From the NCBI RefSeq assembly GCF_011683955.1, contig NZ_JAAQPI010000025.1, positions 1 through 64,000 of the forward strand: a DNA stretch of 64,000 nucleotides, read 5' to 3'. Source of the DNA: Pseudomaricurvus alkylphenolicus (lineage in GTDB: Bacteria > Pseudomonadota > Gammaproteobacteria > Pseudomonadales > Cellvibrionaceae). The notes beneath the pieces are model-generated. The model saw nothing but the letters and a program-made list of their open reading frames with translations. It was not told the DNA's origin and did not search any database. This document shows, in pieces, positions 35,349 through 46,481 of this stretch. Numbering within the stretch: the stretch's first letter is position 1; each line of letters starts with the position of its first letter. The translations under genes were made by a program, and so were the position numbers.

Positions 35349-35528
35349 GCACTATAAAATCACTTCATTAGTAGTGAATACTCACTTTCACCTTATCTGG
35401 AACTCTCCATCGACTCCAATGATTGATCATAGCGCTATTGAGGTACATCTCAACCCCCAAAACCCCTTAACATCGGGAAAATTGTCCCCAGCAGAAGAGA
35501 TTTAGCGAAACCTTGAACCACCAGCCCA

Positions 35529-35562
35529 AAAAACAAAACCCCCGAGTGCTTCCACTCGAGGG
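35529..35562 (-). terminator. Rho-independent terminator after dapB
   Basis: CCCTCGAGTG and CACTCGGGGG pair around GAAG and are followed by TTTTGTTTTTT on the minus strand. It ends the grpE-dnaK-dnaJ-dapB transcript. Confidence 0.85.
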
Positions 35563-35590
35563 TCTTATCAGGTTCTTTTCGCCGGGGCGC

Positions 35591-37539
<1,949 letters not shown>

Positions 37540-37586
37540 AGGAACTCAGCAATAGGTACTCAGCAAATTGGCAAACTCTATATACG

Positions 37587-37615
37587 CCAAACGCTGAAGT
37601 GAATTCAGCGTTTGG
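37587..37615 (-). other. Perfect 12-bp hairpin between dnaK and dnaJ
   Basis: CCAAACGCTGAA and TTCAGCGTTTGG are perfectly complementary with a 5-base loop. There is no T-run. It probably stabilises the upstream dnaK message or reduces read-through into dnaJ, which is needed in smaller amounts. Confidence 0.5.
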
Positions 37616-37703
37616 TAAACAGCTTTGATCGTTTGGCCGCGAGCATTTCAGGACTCTAGAGCCCGCCGGCTGCCCGCCGCCAGAGACAAGTAATCAAACT
37701 TGA

Positions 37704-39647
37704 TTATTTGTCGTCTTTGACTTCTTCAAACTCGGCATCGACAACACCGTCGTCAGCGTCGCCGCCAGCGCCCGCATCACCGGCATCAGCAGCGCCTTCC
37801 GCACCACCGGCAGCCTGAGCCTGGGCAGCCTGCTCAGCGTAAAGCTTCTGTGCCAGAGAGCCGGAAGCCTCGGTAAGTTTGGTCGTCGCAGCTTCCATAG
37901 CAGCTTTGTCATCGCCCTTGACCACTTCCTCTGCTTCTTTCAGAGCGGCTTCGATTGCAGACTTCTCTTCGTCCGTCGCCTTGTCACCGGCTTCTTCCAG
38001 AGTCTTCTTGGTCGCACCAATCAGACCATCCAGCGTGTTACGGGCAGAGACCAGCTCTTCGAACAGCTTATCAGCTTCAGCATTGGCCTCGGCATCGCGA
38101 ACCATTTGCTCGATCTCGTCGTCGCTCAGACCAGAGGACGCCTTGATAACGATGGACTGCTCTTTACCCGTAGCTTTGTCCTTCGCGCTTACATTCAGAA
38201 TACCGTTAGCGTCGATATCGAAGGTCACTTCGATCTGCGGCATGCCGCGAGGCGCGGGCGGAATGTCGGCCAGGTCAAAACGACCCAGAGATTTGTTTTG
38301 TGTTGCCTGCTTGCGCTCACCCTGAACCACGTGAATGGTTACCGCAGTCTGATTGTCTTCTGCGGTAGAGAACACCTGAGACTTCTTGGTCGGGATGGTG
38401 GTGTTCTTCTCAATCAGCGGCGTGGCAACGCCACCCATGGTTTCGATACCCAGGGTCAGAGGGCTCACATCCAACAGCAATACGTCTTTAACGTCGCCGG
38501 ACAGCACAGCGCCCTGAATGGCCGCACCCATGGCAACGGCTTCGTCGGGGTTGACATCTTTACGCGCTTCTTTGCCAAAGAACTCTGCCACTTTTTCCTG
38601 AACCATTGGCATACGAGTCTGGCCACCCACGAGGATGACGTCATCGATGTCGCCCACAGACAGGTCAGCGTCCGCGATGGCCTGCTTCACAGGCGCCAGA
38701 GAACGAGTAACCAGTTCTTCCACCAGGGATTCCAGCTTGGCACGGGTCAGTTTCACCACCAAGTGCTTGGGCCCGGTTGCATCTGCAGTAATGTAAGGCA
38801 GGTTTACCTCGGTCTGCTGCGCAGAGGACAGTTCGATCTTGGCCTTTTCCGCCGCTTCTTTCAGACGCTGCAGAGCCAGAGGATCGTTGTGCAGATCAAT
38901 GCCATTTTCTTTCTTGAATTCGTCGGCCAGATACTCGATCAGGCGCAGGTCGAAATCTTCACCACCCAGGAAGGTGTCACCATTGGTGGACAGCACTTCA
39001 AACTGGTGCTCACCATCAACGTCAGCGATTTCGATAATTGAGATATCGAAGGTACCACCACCGAGGTCGTAAACCGCAATGGTGTGGTCGCCCTTGGCCT
39101 TGTCCATACCATAGGCCAGCGCCGCGGCGGTCGGCTCGTTGATGATGCGCTTAACATCCAGACCGGCAATCTTACCGGCATCTTTGGTCGCCTGACGCTG
39201 GGAGTCATTGAAGTAAGCGGGTACAGTGATCACCGCTTCAGTGACATTCTCACCCAGGTAGTCCTCGGCGGTCTTTTTCATCTTTTTCAGAACTTCAGCA
39301 GAGATCTGAGGTGGTGCCTTTTTATCGCCCTTGGCCTCTACCCAGGCATCGCCATTGTCTGCTTCGACAATGCCGTATGGCACCATGGTGATGTCCTTCT
39401 GTACAACATCATCTTTAAATTTGCGGCCGATCAGACGCTTGACGGCAAACAGGGTGTTCTTGGGGTTGGTAACGGACTGGCGCTTGGCGCTCTGGCCAAC
39501 CAGGATTTCATTGTCGTCGGTAAAGGCAACAATGGATGGTGTGGTGCGATCGCCTTCGGCGTTCTCAATCACCTTGCTCTTGTCGCCTTCCAGCACGGAC
39601 ACACAAGAGTTGGTGGTGCCCAGATCGATACCGATAATCTTACCCAT
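37704..39647 (-). CDS. dnaK: Hsp70 chaperone DnaK
   Basis: 647 residues. It has the ATPase motif [16 protein letters not shown], the [11 protein letters not shown] phosphate loop, the linker [14 protein letters not shown] before the substrate domain, and an acidic C-terminus [12 protein letters not shown] start with AGGAGG. It is preceded by its own sigma32-like site and lies 131 bp after grpE. Confidence 0.98.
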   Translation of the reverse strand: MGKIIGIDLGTTNSCVSVLEGDKSKVIENAEGDRTTPSIVAFTDDNEILVGQSAKRQSVTNPKNTLFAVKRLIGRKFKDDVVQKDITMVPYGIVEADNGDAWVEAKGDKKAPPQISAEVLKKMKKTAEDYLGENVTEAVITVPAYFNDSQRQATKDAGKIAGLDVKRIINEPTAAALAYGMDKAKGDHTIAVYDLGGGTFDISIIEIADVDGEHQFEVLSTNGDTFLGGEDFDLRLIEYLADEFKKENGIDLHNDPLALQRLKEAAEKAKIELSSAQQTEVNLPYITADATGPKHLVVKLTRAKLESLVEELVTRSLAPVKQAIADADLSVGDIDDVILVGGQTRMPMVQEKVAEFFGKEARKDVNPDEAVAMGAAIQGAVLSGDVKDVLLLDVSPLTLGIETMGGVATPLIEKNTTIPTKKSQVFSTAEDNQTAVTIHVVQGERKQATQNKSLGRFDLADIPPAPRGMPQIEVTFDIDANGILNVSAKDKATGKEQSIVIKASSGLSDDEIEQMVRDAEANAEADKLFEELVSARNTLDGLIGATKKTLEEAGDKATDEEKSAIEAALKEAEEVVKGDDKAAMEAATTKLTEASGSLAQKLYAEQAAQAQAAGGAEGAADAGDAGAGGDADDGVVDAEFEEVKDDK

Positions 39648-39706
39648 GAGGAGGATCTCCCGAATTCTATTCTACTAACCAGCTAATGCTGTCTAAGTTG
39701 ATTTCT

Positions 39707-39734
39707 ATATTGGATCGGTTGCGCGATTTTCAAC
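39707..39734 (-). promoter_or_regulatory. Second sigma32-like promoter, before dnaK
   Basis: GTTGAA (39729-39734) and TCCAATAT (39707-39714) are 14 bases apart, the same spacing as the strong grpE heat-shock promoter. It matches the consensus in 5 of 6 and 6 of 8 positions. It could boost dnaK over grpE during heat shock. Confidence 0.45.
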
Positions 39735-39778
39735 CCCGCCGACCCGGTTTTTTTGACCTTTTGTGGCTCGCCCGCGGC

Positions 39779-40348
39779 TTACTCAGCGGCCTTGGCGACC
39801 ACGACCATTGCCGGGCGCACCAGCCGACCGTGCAGGGTGTAACCCTTTTGGAACACGTTGATCACCGAATTGGGCTCTGCATCGGGGCTTTCCACCATGG
39901 ACATGGCCTGGTGGAACTGGGGATCAAACGGCTCGCCCAGTGGGTGAATCGCTTCCACCTTGTGGCGTGCCAGGGTGTCCTGAAAGGACTTCAGGGTCAG
40001 CTCAACCCCTTCGATGACTGCCTTGAGCGCCTCATCATTGGCATCAATGGATTCAAGCGCGCGCTCAAGGTTATCGATGATAGGCAACAGGTCTGAGACC
40101 AGCTTTTCCTGCCCAAACTTGTGGGCCTTCTCGACATCCTGCTCGGCGCGACGGCGGATATTCTGTACTTCAGCCTGGGCGCGCAGCACATGATCCTTAG
40201 CTTCGGACAGCTCACCGGTCAGGGTTTCAATCTCTGCCTGGATAGCATCAACCGTCGGAGCCTCGGCGGTGGTTTCCTCAGCTGCGGCCTCGGTGGCCTC
40301 AGCGGCTGCTTCTTCAACGTCGGGGGATGTCTGCTGTTCGTCTGACAC
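39779..40348 (-). CDS. grpE: Nucleotide exchange factor GrpE
   Basis: 189 residues from GTG at 40346-40348 (GGAG 6 bases upstream), giving (M)[20 protein letters not shown]. An in-frame TTG further upstream lacks a Shine-Dalgarno sequence. It has an acidic N-terminus, a long coiled coil (about 45-95) and the C-terminal beta domain with [18 protein letters not shown] and [15 protein letters not shown]. It exchanges ADP on DnaK. Confidence 0.95.
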   Translation of the reverse strand: MSDEQQTSPDVEEAAAEATEAAAEETTAEAPTVDAIQAEIETLTGELSEAKDHVLRAQAEVQNIRRRAEQDVEKAHKFGQEKLVSDLLPIIDNLERALESIDANDEALKAVIEGVELTLKSFQDTLARHKVEAIHPLGEPFDPQFHQAMSMVESPDAEPNSVINVFQKGYTLHGRLVRPAMVVVAKAAE

Positions 40349-40413
40349 TCTGAACTCCGTAATCAATCATTGGCTTTGGTGAAAATTTGCGCTATCGCAG
40401 GACCTGCTTGGCA

Positions 40414-40441
40414 ATATGGGGCCGGAGGAGCAACTTTCAAG
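40414..40441 (-). promoter_or_regulatory. sigma32 heat-shock promoter of grpE-dnaK-dnaJ
   Basis: CTTGAA (40436-40441) and CCCCATAT (40414-40421) are 14 bases apart on the minus strand, a full match to the sigma32 consensus CTTGAA-N(11-15)-CCCCATNT. It is divergent from recN, whose promoter starts about 60 bp away. Confidence 0.85.
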
Positions 40442-40502
40442 GGATTTTTTGAGACTTTTGCAGGCTTTATTCACCCCCCGATTCAACCCCTGAACAGCAA
40501 GG

Positions 40503-40540
40503 TTGGAGCGGGCCAGTTTTTACTGTATAAATAACCATGT
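40503..40540 (+). promoter_or_regulatory. recN promoter with overlapping LexA-type box
   Basis: TTGGAG (40503-40508) and TATAAA (40526-40531) are 17 bases apart. TACTGTATAAATAACCAT (40521-40538) overlaps the -10 and resembles the E. coli recN SOS box; the left CTGT arm is perfect, the right arm is imperfect. This supports SOS control of recN. Confidence 0.6.
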
Positions 40541-40581
40541 TTGAGACCATCAACTGTTAAAGACCATTTAAAGGACCTTCC

Positions 40582-42279
40582 ATGCTGACTCACCTGAGCG
40601 TTCAGAATTTTACGCTGGTCGACCGCCTGGAATTGGAAGTCGACCCCGGCATGACCGCCATCACCGGTGAAACCGGCGCCGGTAAATCCATTATTCTGGA
40701 CGCGCTGGGTTTGACCCTGGGTGACCGGGCGGAATCCGACCGGGTTCGGGCCGGTCGCGCCCGCGCAGACATCTGCGCCACCTTTGATGTGTCCGCTATC
40801 AAACACGCCCAGCACTGGCTGGCCGAACACGATCTCAGTACCGATGATGAATGCCTGCTGCGCCGAGTCGTGACCAAGGAAGGGCGTTCTCGGGGCTACA
40901 TCAATGGTCAGCCGGTGCCGCTGACACAGCTGCGTCAGTTGGGTGAAATGCTGATCGACATCCACAGCCAGCATGCCCACCAATCCCTGCTGCACAAAGA
41001 CACCCATCGCCGCCTGCTGGATGACTTCGGCGGGCACCAAAAGCTGGCCAGGCAATGTCGCCAGGAGTTCAAAGACTGGCAGGCGGCAAAACAGCGTTAC
41101 GAAGAACTGCGCGATAATGTCGAGGAAGCCGGCGCTCGCCTGCAGCTGCTGCGCTATCAGGTGCAGGAGCTCGAAGCGCTGGAACTCCAGGAAGGCGAGT
41201 TGCAACAGCTCGAAACCGAACAGAAACAACTGGCAAACGCCGAAACGATCCTGGGGAATTGCCAGGCCATTGTGCAGCTTTGCAATGACGATGAGATGGG
41301 TCTGACCAGTGGCATTCACCGTGCAGTGCACCTACTGGGGCAGCTGGGCGATAAACCGCAGGCGCTCGCCAGCGCCGAAGAACTCCTGCAAAGCGCCCAA
41401 ATCCAGATTCAGGAAGCCCAATCTGAGCTGGACCACTACGTCGACAGTTTCGAACTCGACCCCATGCGCCTCAGAGAAGTGGAGGATCGCCTCTCCAGCT
41501 GCTACGACATCGCCCGCAAGCACCGAATCAGCCCTGAGGAGCTGCTGGATTTGCAGCAACGCCTCAGCGAAGAACTCGCCATGCTCGATGGCGGGGATGA
41601 AATGTTGGACAAGCTACAGGCCGACGCCACTGCCGCGCGCGATGCGTTTATGGAAAGCGCCCGCAAACTGACACGCAAACGCCAGGCTGCGGCCAAGAAG
41701 CTACAGACCGCCATCAATGCGCAGCTTCAAGAGCTGGTCATGAAGAATGCCAAAGTTGCCATCGAGCTGGACACCGACGAGAACAATGCTGGCTCTCAGG
41801 GCCTGGATGACATCGAATTTCTGGTGAGCACCAACCCAGGCCAGCCACCCAAATCATTGGCCAAGATAGCCTCTGGCGGCGAACTATCCCGCATCAGCCT
41901 GGCGATTCAAGTGGTGACCGCCCAGAGCTCCACAACACCGACATTGGTGTTTGATGAAGTGGATGTGGGTATCGGTGGCGCCACGGCCGATGTGGTGGGC
42001 CAGCTGCTGCGCCGACTCGGCCAGCAGGGGCAGGTTATTTGCGTAACTCATCTGCCCCAGGTTGCCAGCAAAGGGCACCAGCATCTGCTGGTCCACAAAG
42101 AGACCGACAGCCAATCCGCTCAATCTACACTGACACCGATTGAAGGTGACGAAAAGATAATGGAAATTGCCCGGATGATGGGCGGACAGGAATTAACTCG
42201 CCAAACCATTGCTCACGCCAGGGAGATGCTGGACCTGGCAGCGCAGGAAACGAAAGAAGCGCAGAAAGAACCGGCTTAA
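40582..42279 (+). CDS. recN: DNA repair ATPase RecN
   Basis: SMC-like protein that acts in double-strand break repair, 565 residues. It has Walker A GETGAGKSIILDALGL (about 29-44), long coiled coils in the middle, the signature ASGGELSRISLAIQ and Walker B PTLVFDEVDVGIGG. ATG start. It diverges from the grpE operon. Confidence 0.97.
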   Translation: MLTHLSVQNFTLVDRLELEVDPGMTAITGETGAGKSIILDALGLTLGDRAESDRVRAGRARADICATFDVSAIKHAQHWLAEHDLSTDDECLLRRVVTKEGRSRGYINGQPVPLTQLRQLGEMLIDIHSQHAHQSLLHKDTHRRLLDDFGGHQKLARQCRQEFKDWQAAKQRYEELRDNVEEAGARLQLLRYQVQELEALELQEGELQQLETEQKQLANAETILGNCQAIVQLCNDDEMGLTSGIHRAVHLLGQLGDKPQALASAEELLQSAQIQIQEAQSELDHYVDSFELDPMRLREVEDRLSSCYDIARKHRISPEELLDLQQRLSEELAMLDGGDEMLDKLQADATAARDAFMESARKLTRKRQAAAKKLQTAINAQLQELVMKNAKVAIELDTDENNAGSQGLDDIEFLVSTNPGQPPKSLAKIASGGELSRISLAIQVVTAQSSTTPTLVFDEVDVGIGGATADVVGQLLRRLGQQGQVICVTHLPQVASKGHQHLLVHKETDSQSAQSTLTPIEGDEKIMEIARMMGGQELTRQTIAHAREMLDLAAQETKEAQKEPA

Positions 42280-42365
42280 TACGAATAGCTCTTTACATCG
42301 CATGAATTCGACCTGCCGCCCTCCCCTTGGAGATACTATGGCAATTTTCAATGGCTAAATGCTTA

Positions 42366-42424
42366 CCGTAGCAGCGCGCTCTGAGCGCGACCGGTGCCAA
42401 ACCCGGTCGCCCTCGGGCTGCTAC
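42366..42424. repeat. REP-like palindromic element, copy 1
   Basis: It begins CCGTAGCAGC and ends GCTGCTAC, so the ends are inverted repeats. The first 27 bases (containing GTAGCAGCGCGCTCTGAG) are identical to a second element at 58477-58555. The interior holds another small inverted repeat (ACCGG-TGCCAAA-CCCGGT). It lies in the convergent gap between recN and the next gene. Confidence 0.65.
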
Positions 42425-42451
42425 AGGGTTATGTACGTCGAGCAGTGGAGA

Positions 42452-42997
42452 TCAGGCTTCTGTGCCTGATTCGCCGTCGTCTTTGCGCAGAGATTCGTAC
42501 TGATCCGGGTCGACAAACATCAAGCGCAGAATGATGTCTTCCTTTTTGCCCGGTTCAATAGCAATCACCATGACATTGTGTTGCTCACCAATGCGAATAA
42601 CACCCGGCTGGTGAACCAATGCACCACCGGTTTCCTGATTTGTGAGGATATTGAGATCCTTCTTGGCACGCAGGGTCTGGGCAATCTGGTTGAGCATGGC
42701 GCGCAGCGCGGCATCAAAAGCCGGATGGTTAAAGCCCGGCCCTTTGAATTCCGTGTAATCAAGCTCAAGGGACAGAGGCACTTCGAGCGAATCCACCACA
42801 TCACCTGCTTCACTTTTGTTGCTCAGTGTCAACGCCCCCAAAGAAACACGCTTGCCGCCCTTGAGTTCTTTGAGCAAAGCCTTGGCCTTATTGGCCGGCT
42901 GCTTGATAAACGCCTGGTTCAATATGCCACAACCCAGATCCAGCACCTGTACCAGATTCAGATTAAATTTTTTCTTAGGTGACTGAGCTTCACTCAT
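42452..42997 (-). CDS. Conserved-looking protein of unknown function
   Basis: 181 residues; I do not recognise it. There is no signal peptide or membrane segment. The lysine-rich N-terminus (MSEAQSPKKKFNLNLVQVLD) is followed by mixed helix/strand sequence with GGALVHQPGVIRIGEQHNVMVIAIEP near the end and an acidic C-terminus. It lies just downstream of fur on the same strand (43-bp gap), so it may be co-transcribed with fur. A cytoplasmic protein is the only inference I would make. Confidence 0.8.
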   Translation of the reverse strand: MSEAQSPKKKFNLNLVQVLDLGCGILNQAFIKQPANKAKALLKELKGGKRVSLGALTLSNKSEAGDVVDSLEVPLSLELDYTEFKGPGFNHPAFDAALRAMLNQIAQTLRAKKDLNILTNQETGGALVHQPGVIRIGEQHNVMVIAIEPGKKEDIILRLMFVDPDQYESLRKDDGESGTEA

Positions 42998-43040
42998 TGT
43001 GGAAAAACTACCTCATTCATTATTAGTATAACTGTTGGTT

Positions 43041-43448
43041 TCAGTCTTTAGGGCGCACGTACAAGACCAGGCTGTGACCAGTGAGTTCGAAGCCGTGTTC
43101 TTCCGCAATGGCAATTTGCAGCGCCTCAATCTGATCGTTGTGGAATTCAATGACTTGACCGGTCTCCACACAGACCATGTGGTCATGATGGTCACCCCGC
43201 TCCAGCTCGAATACCGAATGTCCGCCATCAAAATTGTGGCGAACGACCAGACCCGCAGTCTCAAACTGGGTCAAGACTCGGTAAACAGTGGCCAAGCCTA
43301 CGTCCTCTCCGGCAGCCATCAATTTCTTGTAGACGTCTTCCGCGCTCAAATGACGCGTCTCAGAAGCCTCCAGGATTTGCAGGATTTTTACCCTTGGCAA
43401 GGTTACCTTCAGGCCTGCCTTGCGCAACTCCTGATTTTCATCAGCCAT
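43041..43448 (-). CDS. fur: Ferric uptake regulator
   Basis: 135 residues from ATG at 43446-43448 ([23 protein letters not shown]). It has the winged helix with [29 protein letters not shown] and the metal sites HHDHMVC and the C-terminal His region. It lacks the C-terminal Cys pair of the structural zinc site, as in Pseudomonas Fur. Longer in-frame starts would cover the divergent bamE promoter. Confidence 0.96.
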   Translation of the reverse strand: MADENQELRKAGLKVTLPRVKILQILEASETRHLSAEDVYKKLMAAGEDVGLATVYRVLTQFETAGLVVRHNFDGGHSVFELERGDHHDHMVCVETGQVIEFHNDQIEALQIAIAEEHGFELTGHSLVLYVRPKD

Positions 43449-43596
43449 GATCACCCCTAGTTGTTGCCCATTGGAGGGCAGTTGGTCCTCGTGCTGTTTC
43501 AACCGCCAAGGCGCGGATTTCGCACCCTCAAGGCTTCTCAGCATCCTTAAAGATCGGGTATTATCCCCGTTCAATCTGGCTTGTGGAACCCCTGCT

Positions 43597-43956
43597 ATGC
43601 AAAAATCCCTGTTTCGACTGCTGGCCCTGGCCGGCCTGCTCACCCTCGGTGGCTGTCAGTATTTTCAGTTTCCCGGTGTGCATAAAATCAACATCCAACA
43701 GGGCAATATCGTTACCCAGGACATGGTTGATCAGCTCAAACCCGGCATGACACGCCGCCAGGTTCGCTTTGTGATGGGTACCCCGCTGGTACAGGATACG
43801 TTTTCACCGGATCGCTGGGACTACTTTTACAGTATGGTGCCAGCCCGGGGTGAGCCCACCAAAGAACGCATCAGCATCTATTTTAAAGACGATAAACTGA
43901 CCCACTTTACCGGCGATTTTGCGCCATCTGCTTCAGCGACAACAGGAGCACAATAG
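43597..43956 (+). CDS. bamE: Outer-membrane assembly lipoprotein BamE
   Basis: 119 residues from ATG 43597. A lipoprotein signal ends LTLGGC with Cys20, and the SmpA/OmlA domain contains [27 protein letters not shown]. It is part of the BAM complex that inserts beta-barrels. Divergent from fur, the classical omlA-fur pair, with 148 bp between. Confidence 0.95.
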   Translation: MQKSLFRLLALAGLLTLGGCQYFQFPGVHKINIQQGNIVTQDMVDQLKPGMTRRQVRFVMGTPLVQDTFSPDRWDYFYSMVPARGEPTKERISIYFKDDKLTHFTGDFAPSASATTGAQ

Positions 43957-43983
43957 GCCACCGGCCCGCCGGATGGTTGCCTC

Positions 43984-44310
43984 TCAGCCCTGGGCGGCCT
44001 GTTTGGCTTTTTCAGCGCGCTTGCGACGCACTTCTTTGGGGTCGGAGATCAGCGGACGATAGATCTCCACCCGGTCCCCCGCCTGCAAAATGTGCTCGTT
44101 GGCTTTTTTCAAACCCTTGGTGCCCAAAGCCTGGCCAAAGATACCCAGTTTGGCAGTTTCAAGGTCCAGGCCTTCAAATTCTTTGTCCAGACCGGAACGC
44201 TGCACCGCTTGCAGAGCTGTAGTGCCGGGCTTGACCAGCAGCTCAACAATTTTTTGTTTGTGGGGCAGCGCATAGGCCACCTCCACAGTAATCATTTCTA
44301 TATCTGACAT
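43984..44310 (-). CDS. ratB: RnfH/RatB ubiquitin-like protein
   Basis: 108 residues from ATG 44308-44310 (GGAG 5 bases upstream; a GTG one codon earlier is possible). It has an RnfH-family fold: MITVEVAYALPHKQKIVELLVKPGTTALQAVQRSG ... LGIFGQ ... VEIYRPLISDPKEVRRKRA. Function is uncertain; the gene is almost always next to ratA. Confidence 0.92.
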   Translation of the reverse strand: MSDIEMITVEVAYALPHKQKIVELLVKPGTTALQAVQRSGLDKEFEGLDLETAKLGIFGQALGTKGLKKANEHILQAGDRVEIYRPLISDPKEVRRKRAEKAKQAAQG

Positions 44311-44343
44311 CACTACTCCTGCAGGGTTACCGGTATTTCGGCC

Positions 44344-44775
44344 TCAACCGTAGACCTGTTGCGCCCGTCGGCACAGGCCATCGACCAGCTCATTGGCCAC
44401 GGATTCCAGCCACTTGCCGGCGGCCTTGGCCACCAGCGTGTTGGAAAACTCGAAATCCAGATACAGCGACACCTTACAGGCACTTTCCGACAGCGCCTTA
44501 AACGCCCACTCACCATGGAACCGCTGAAACGGCCCTTCCACCAGCTCCAAGGTCATAGAGACCGGCGGGCGCAGTTGATTATTGGTGGTAAAGCTGTAGC
44601 GCATACCCATTTTGCTGAGATCCAGGCGGGCTGTAAGTGCGTGCTCCAGGCGCTCCAGTACCTCAGCCCCCACACAGCCATCCATATAGTGTGGATAGGC
44701 TTCAATATCATTCACCAGATCAAACATCTGACGATCGGAATAGGCCACCAGGGCGCTGCGCTCTATTTGGGTCAC
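44344..44775 (-). CDS. ratA: RatA/Coq10-family START-domain protein
   Basis: 143 residues, starting MTQIERSALVAYSDRQMFDLVNDIEAYPHYMDGC, the hallmark of the START/polyketide-cyclase family that includes bacterial RatA and mitochondrial Coq10 (ubiquinone binding). It lies upstream of ratB with a 33-bp gap. The toxin role of RatA comes from E. coli; a ubiquinone chaperone role is equally plausible. Confidence 0.93.
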   Translation of the reverse strand: MTQIERSALVAYSDRQMFDLVNDIEAYPHYMDGCVGAEVLERLEHALTARLDLSKMGMRYSFTTNNQLRPPVSMTLELVEGPFQRFHGEWAFKALSESACKVSLYLDFEFSNTLVAKAAGKWLESVANELVDGLCRRAQQVYG

Positions 44776-44976
44776 GGTCTACTGCTTCGTATCTGATTGG
44801 CGGCCACTTTGAGGCGGCCTTAGGCGCTCGATTGTAGTGGTTGGTGCCCACGGAGACAAATTTCATCAAAATTTGATAGTATCGAGCCGGTTGTTCCAAT
44901 CACCCCGATGACGGCGCAAAACCCATGAAATCCTTACCGCTGCCGCCATCCCCAAAATCGAATCGATGAGATAATA

Positions 44977-46395
44977 ATGACTGCAAATCGCGAACAATTT
45001 GGCTCCCGACTGGGCTTTATTCTTGCCGCCGCCGGCTCCGCCGTTGGCATTGGCAACCTGGTGGGATTCCCGGTAAACGCCGCCAAGAACGGCGGTGCCG
45101 CCTTTCTGTTGCTCTATGCCCTGTTTGTATTCCTGATCTGCCTGCCTGTCATGATGGCGGAGCTGGCTGCCGGCCGCAACAGCCGCAAGAACCCTCTGGG
45201 GGCTTATCAGCACTTTGCTCCCGACAATAAACTCTGGCATATCGGCGGCTGGCTTTCCCTGGTTACGCCCTACATGATTGCCGTGTTCTACGCGGTGATC
45301 ACTCTGTGGGTGCTGGGATATCTGGTGGCCATCCTTAATGGCGAACTGGAAGCCCTGACCACCACTGAATATTTCGGCAATTTTATTAACAGCCCCTCGA
45401 TCTTTATCTACCTGGCATTGATTGCAGTGATGGTGGGTGTGATTTTGCATTTCGGGGTGAAAGAAGGCATCGAGCGCGGCGCCAAGATTATGATGCCATC
45501 ACTGTTTATAATGCTCTTGGGGCTGGTGGTGTTTGTTCTGACCCGGGACAACGCCATGGCCGGCGTGCAGTATTATCTGATTCCAGACGTGAGTAAAATC
45601 GATGCCAAGGTGATCAATGGCGCCATGGGGCAGGCCTTTTTCTCCTTGTCCCTCGGCATGGGTATCCTGATCACCTACGGCTCCTACGTCGACCGCCAGG
45701 CCAGCATCGCCAATTCCGCCAAGATGGTGGCCCTTGCAGACACCGGCGTCGCCTTTACCGCCGGCTTGTTGGTGTTACCTGCGATATTCTCCTTCAACCC
45801 CAATGTCAACACAGCTGAGCTTTCCGACTCTTCCGTTTCGCTGATCTTCACCTTTCTGCCCAAAATCTTTTTGGCAATGCAGGCTTCCGTCGGCTACTGG
45901 GGCGCGAGTATCGTTGCCGCCATCTTTTTCCTGCTGGTGTTTTTCGCCGCACTCACGTCTTTGGTGTCAATTATTGAAGTGCCGGTCTCCGGCGTGATGG
46001 ACCAGAAGGGCGTCACCCGCCACCAGGCATTGCTGATGGTCGGCAGCACGATGGTGGTGGTGGCCCTGGCCTGTGCCGTTTCCTTCGGTATGGTCGACTT
46101 CTTCACCAGCTTTATTCACTACGGCGGTGCCAGTAAATCCTTCTTCGATCTGGTGATCGACGTGTTTTATGACACCATTCTTCCGCTGAACGGATTTCTG
46201 ATTTGTATGCTGGTGGTGTATCGCTGGAAAAAAGCCCAGCTGAATAAAGAACTGGAACAAGGGGATCCTGAATATAAAGGTTCTCTGGCGGAACGTTATA
46301 TCAACTTCTCGCTGGGTACATTTATACCTGTGATCCTGCTGTTTGTATTTATAAACACCGTGCTGAACAAGTTTTTCAGCATGAGCCTGATCTAG
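44977..46395 (+). CDS. Sodium:neurotransmitter symporter (NSS/SNF) family transporter
   Basis: 472 residues with about 11-12 membrane segments. The TM1 signature is GSAVGIGNLVGFPVNAAKNGGAAF; LeuT has Arg at the position of the Gly in VGFP, so the extracellular gating Arg is absent here, as I recall for some bacterial subfamilies. It probably imports an amino acid or similar solute with sodium. It occupies the place next to ratA where smpB is usual. It converges on mmsB with a shared terminator. Confidence 0.92.
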   Translation: MTANREQFGSRLGFILAAAGSAVGIGNLVGFPVNAAKNGGAAFLLLYALFVFLICLPVMMAELAAGRNSRKNPLGAYQHFAPDNKLWHIGGWLSLVTPYMIAVFYAVITLWVLGYLVAILNGELEALTTTEYFGNFINSPSIFIYLALIAVMVGVILHFGVKEGIERGAKIMMPSLFIMLLGLVVFVLTRDNAMAGVQYYLIPDVSKIDAKVINGAMGQAFFSLSLGMGILITYGSYVDRQASIANSAKMVALADTGVAFTAGLLVLPAIFSFNPNVNTAELSDSSVSLIFTFLPKIFLAMQASVGYWGASIVAAIFFLLVFFAALTSLVSIIEVPVSGVMDQKGVTRHQALLMVGSTMVVVALACAVSFGMVDFFTSFIHYGGASKSFFDLVIDVFYDTILPLNGFLICMLVVYRWKKAQLNKELEQGDPEYKGSLAERYINFSLGTFIPVILLFVFINTVLNKFFSMSLI

Positions 46396-46416
46396 ACCGA
46401 CGAATAGTTCGGAATC

Positions 46417-46451
46417 AAAAAAGGCGAATCCGGTAGGGATTCGCCTTTTTT
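46417..46451. terminator. Bidirectional terminator
   Basis: AAAAAAGGCGAATCC and GGATTCGCCTTTTTT form a 15-bp perfect stem with a 5-base loop, giving a T-run on either strand between the convergent symporter and mmsB genes. Confidence 0.9.
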
Positions 46452-46481
46452 GTTTGCCTGTTGCCAGCCTGAGGCACAGTT

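Noticed and set aside
40349..40366. A longer grpE starting at an upstream TTG
   Set aside because: No Shine-Dalgarno sequence precedes it, whereas the GTG at 40346-40348 has GGAG at the right distance and gives the usual N-terminus.
43449..43643. A longer fur starting upstream of 43448
   Set aside because: It would cover the divergent bamE promoter and add about 65 residues with no similarity to Fur.
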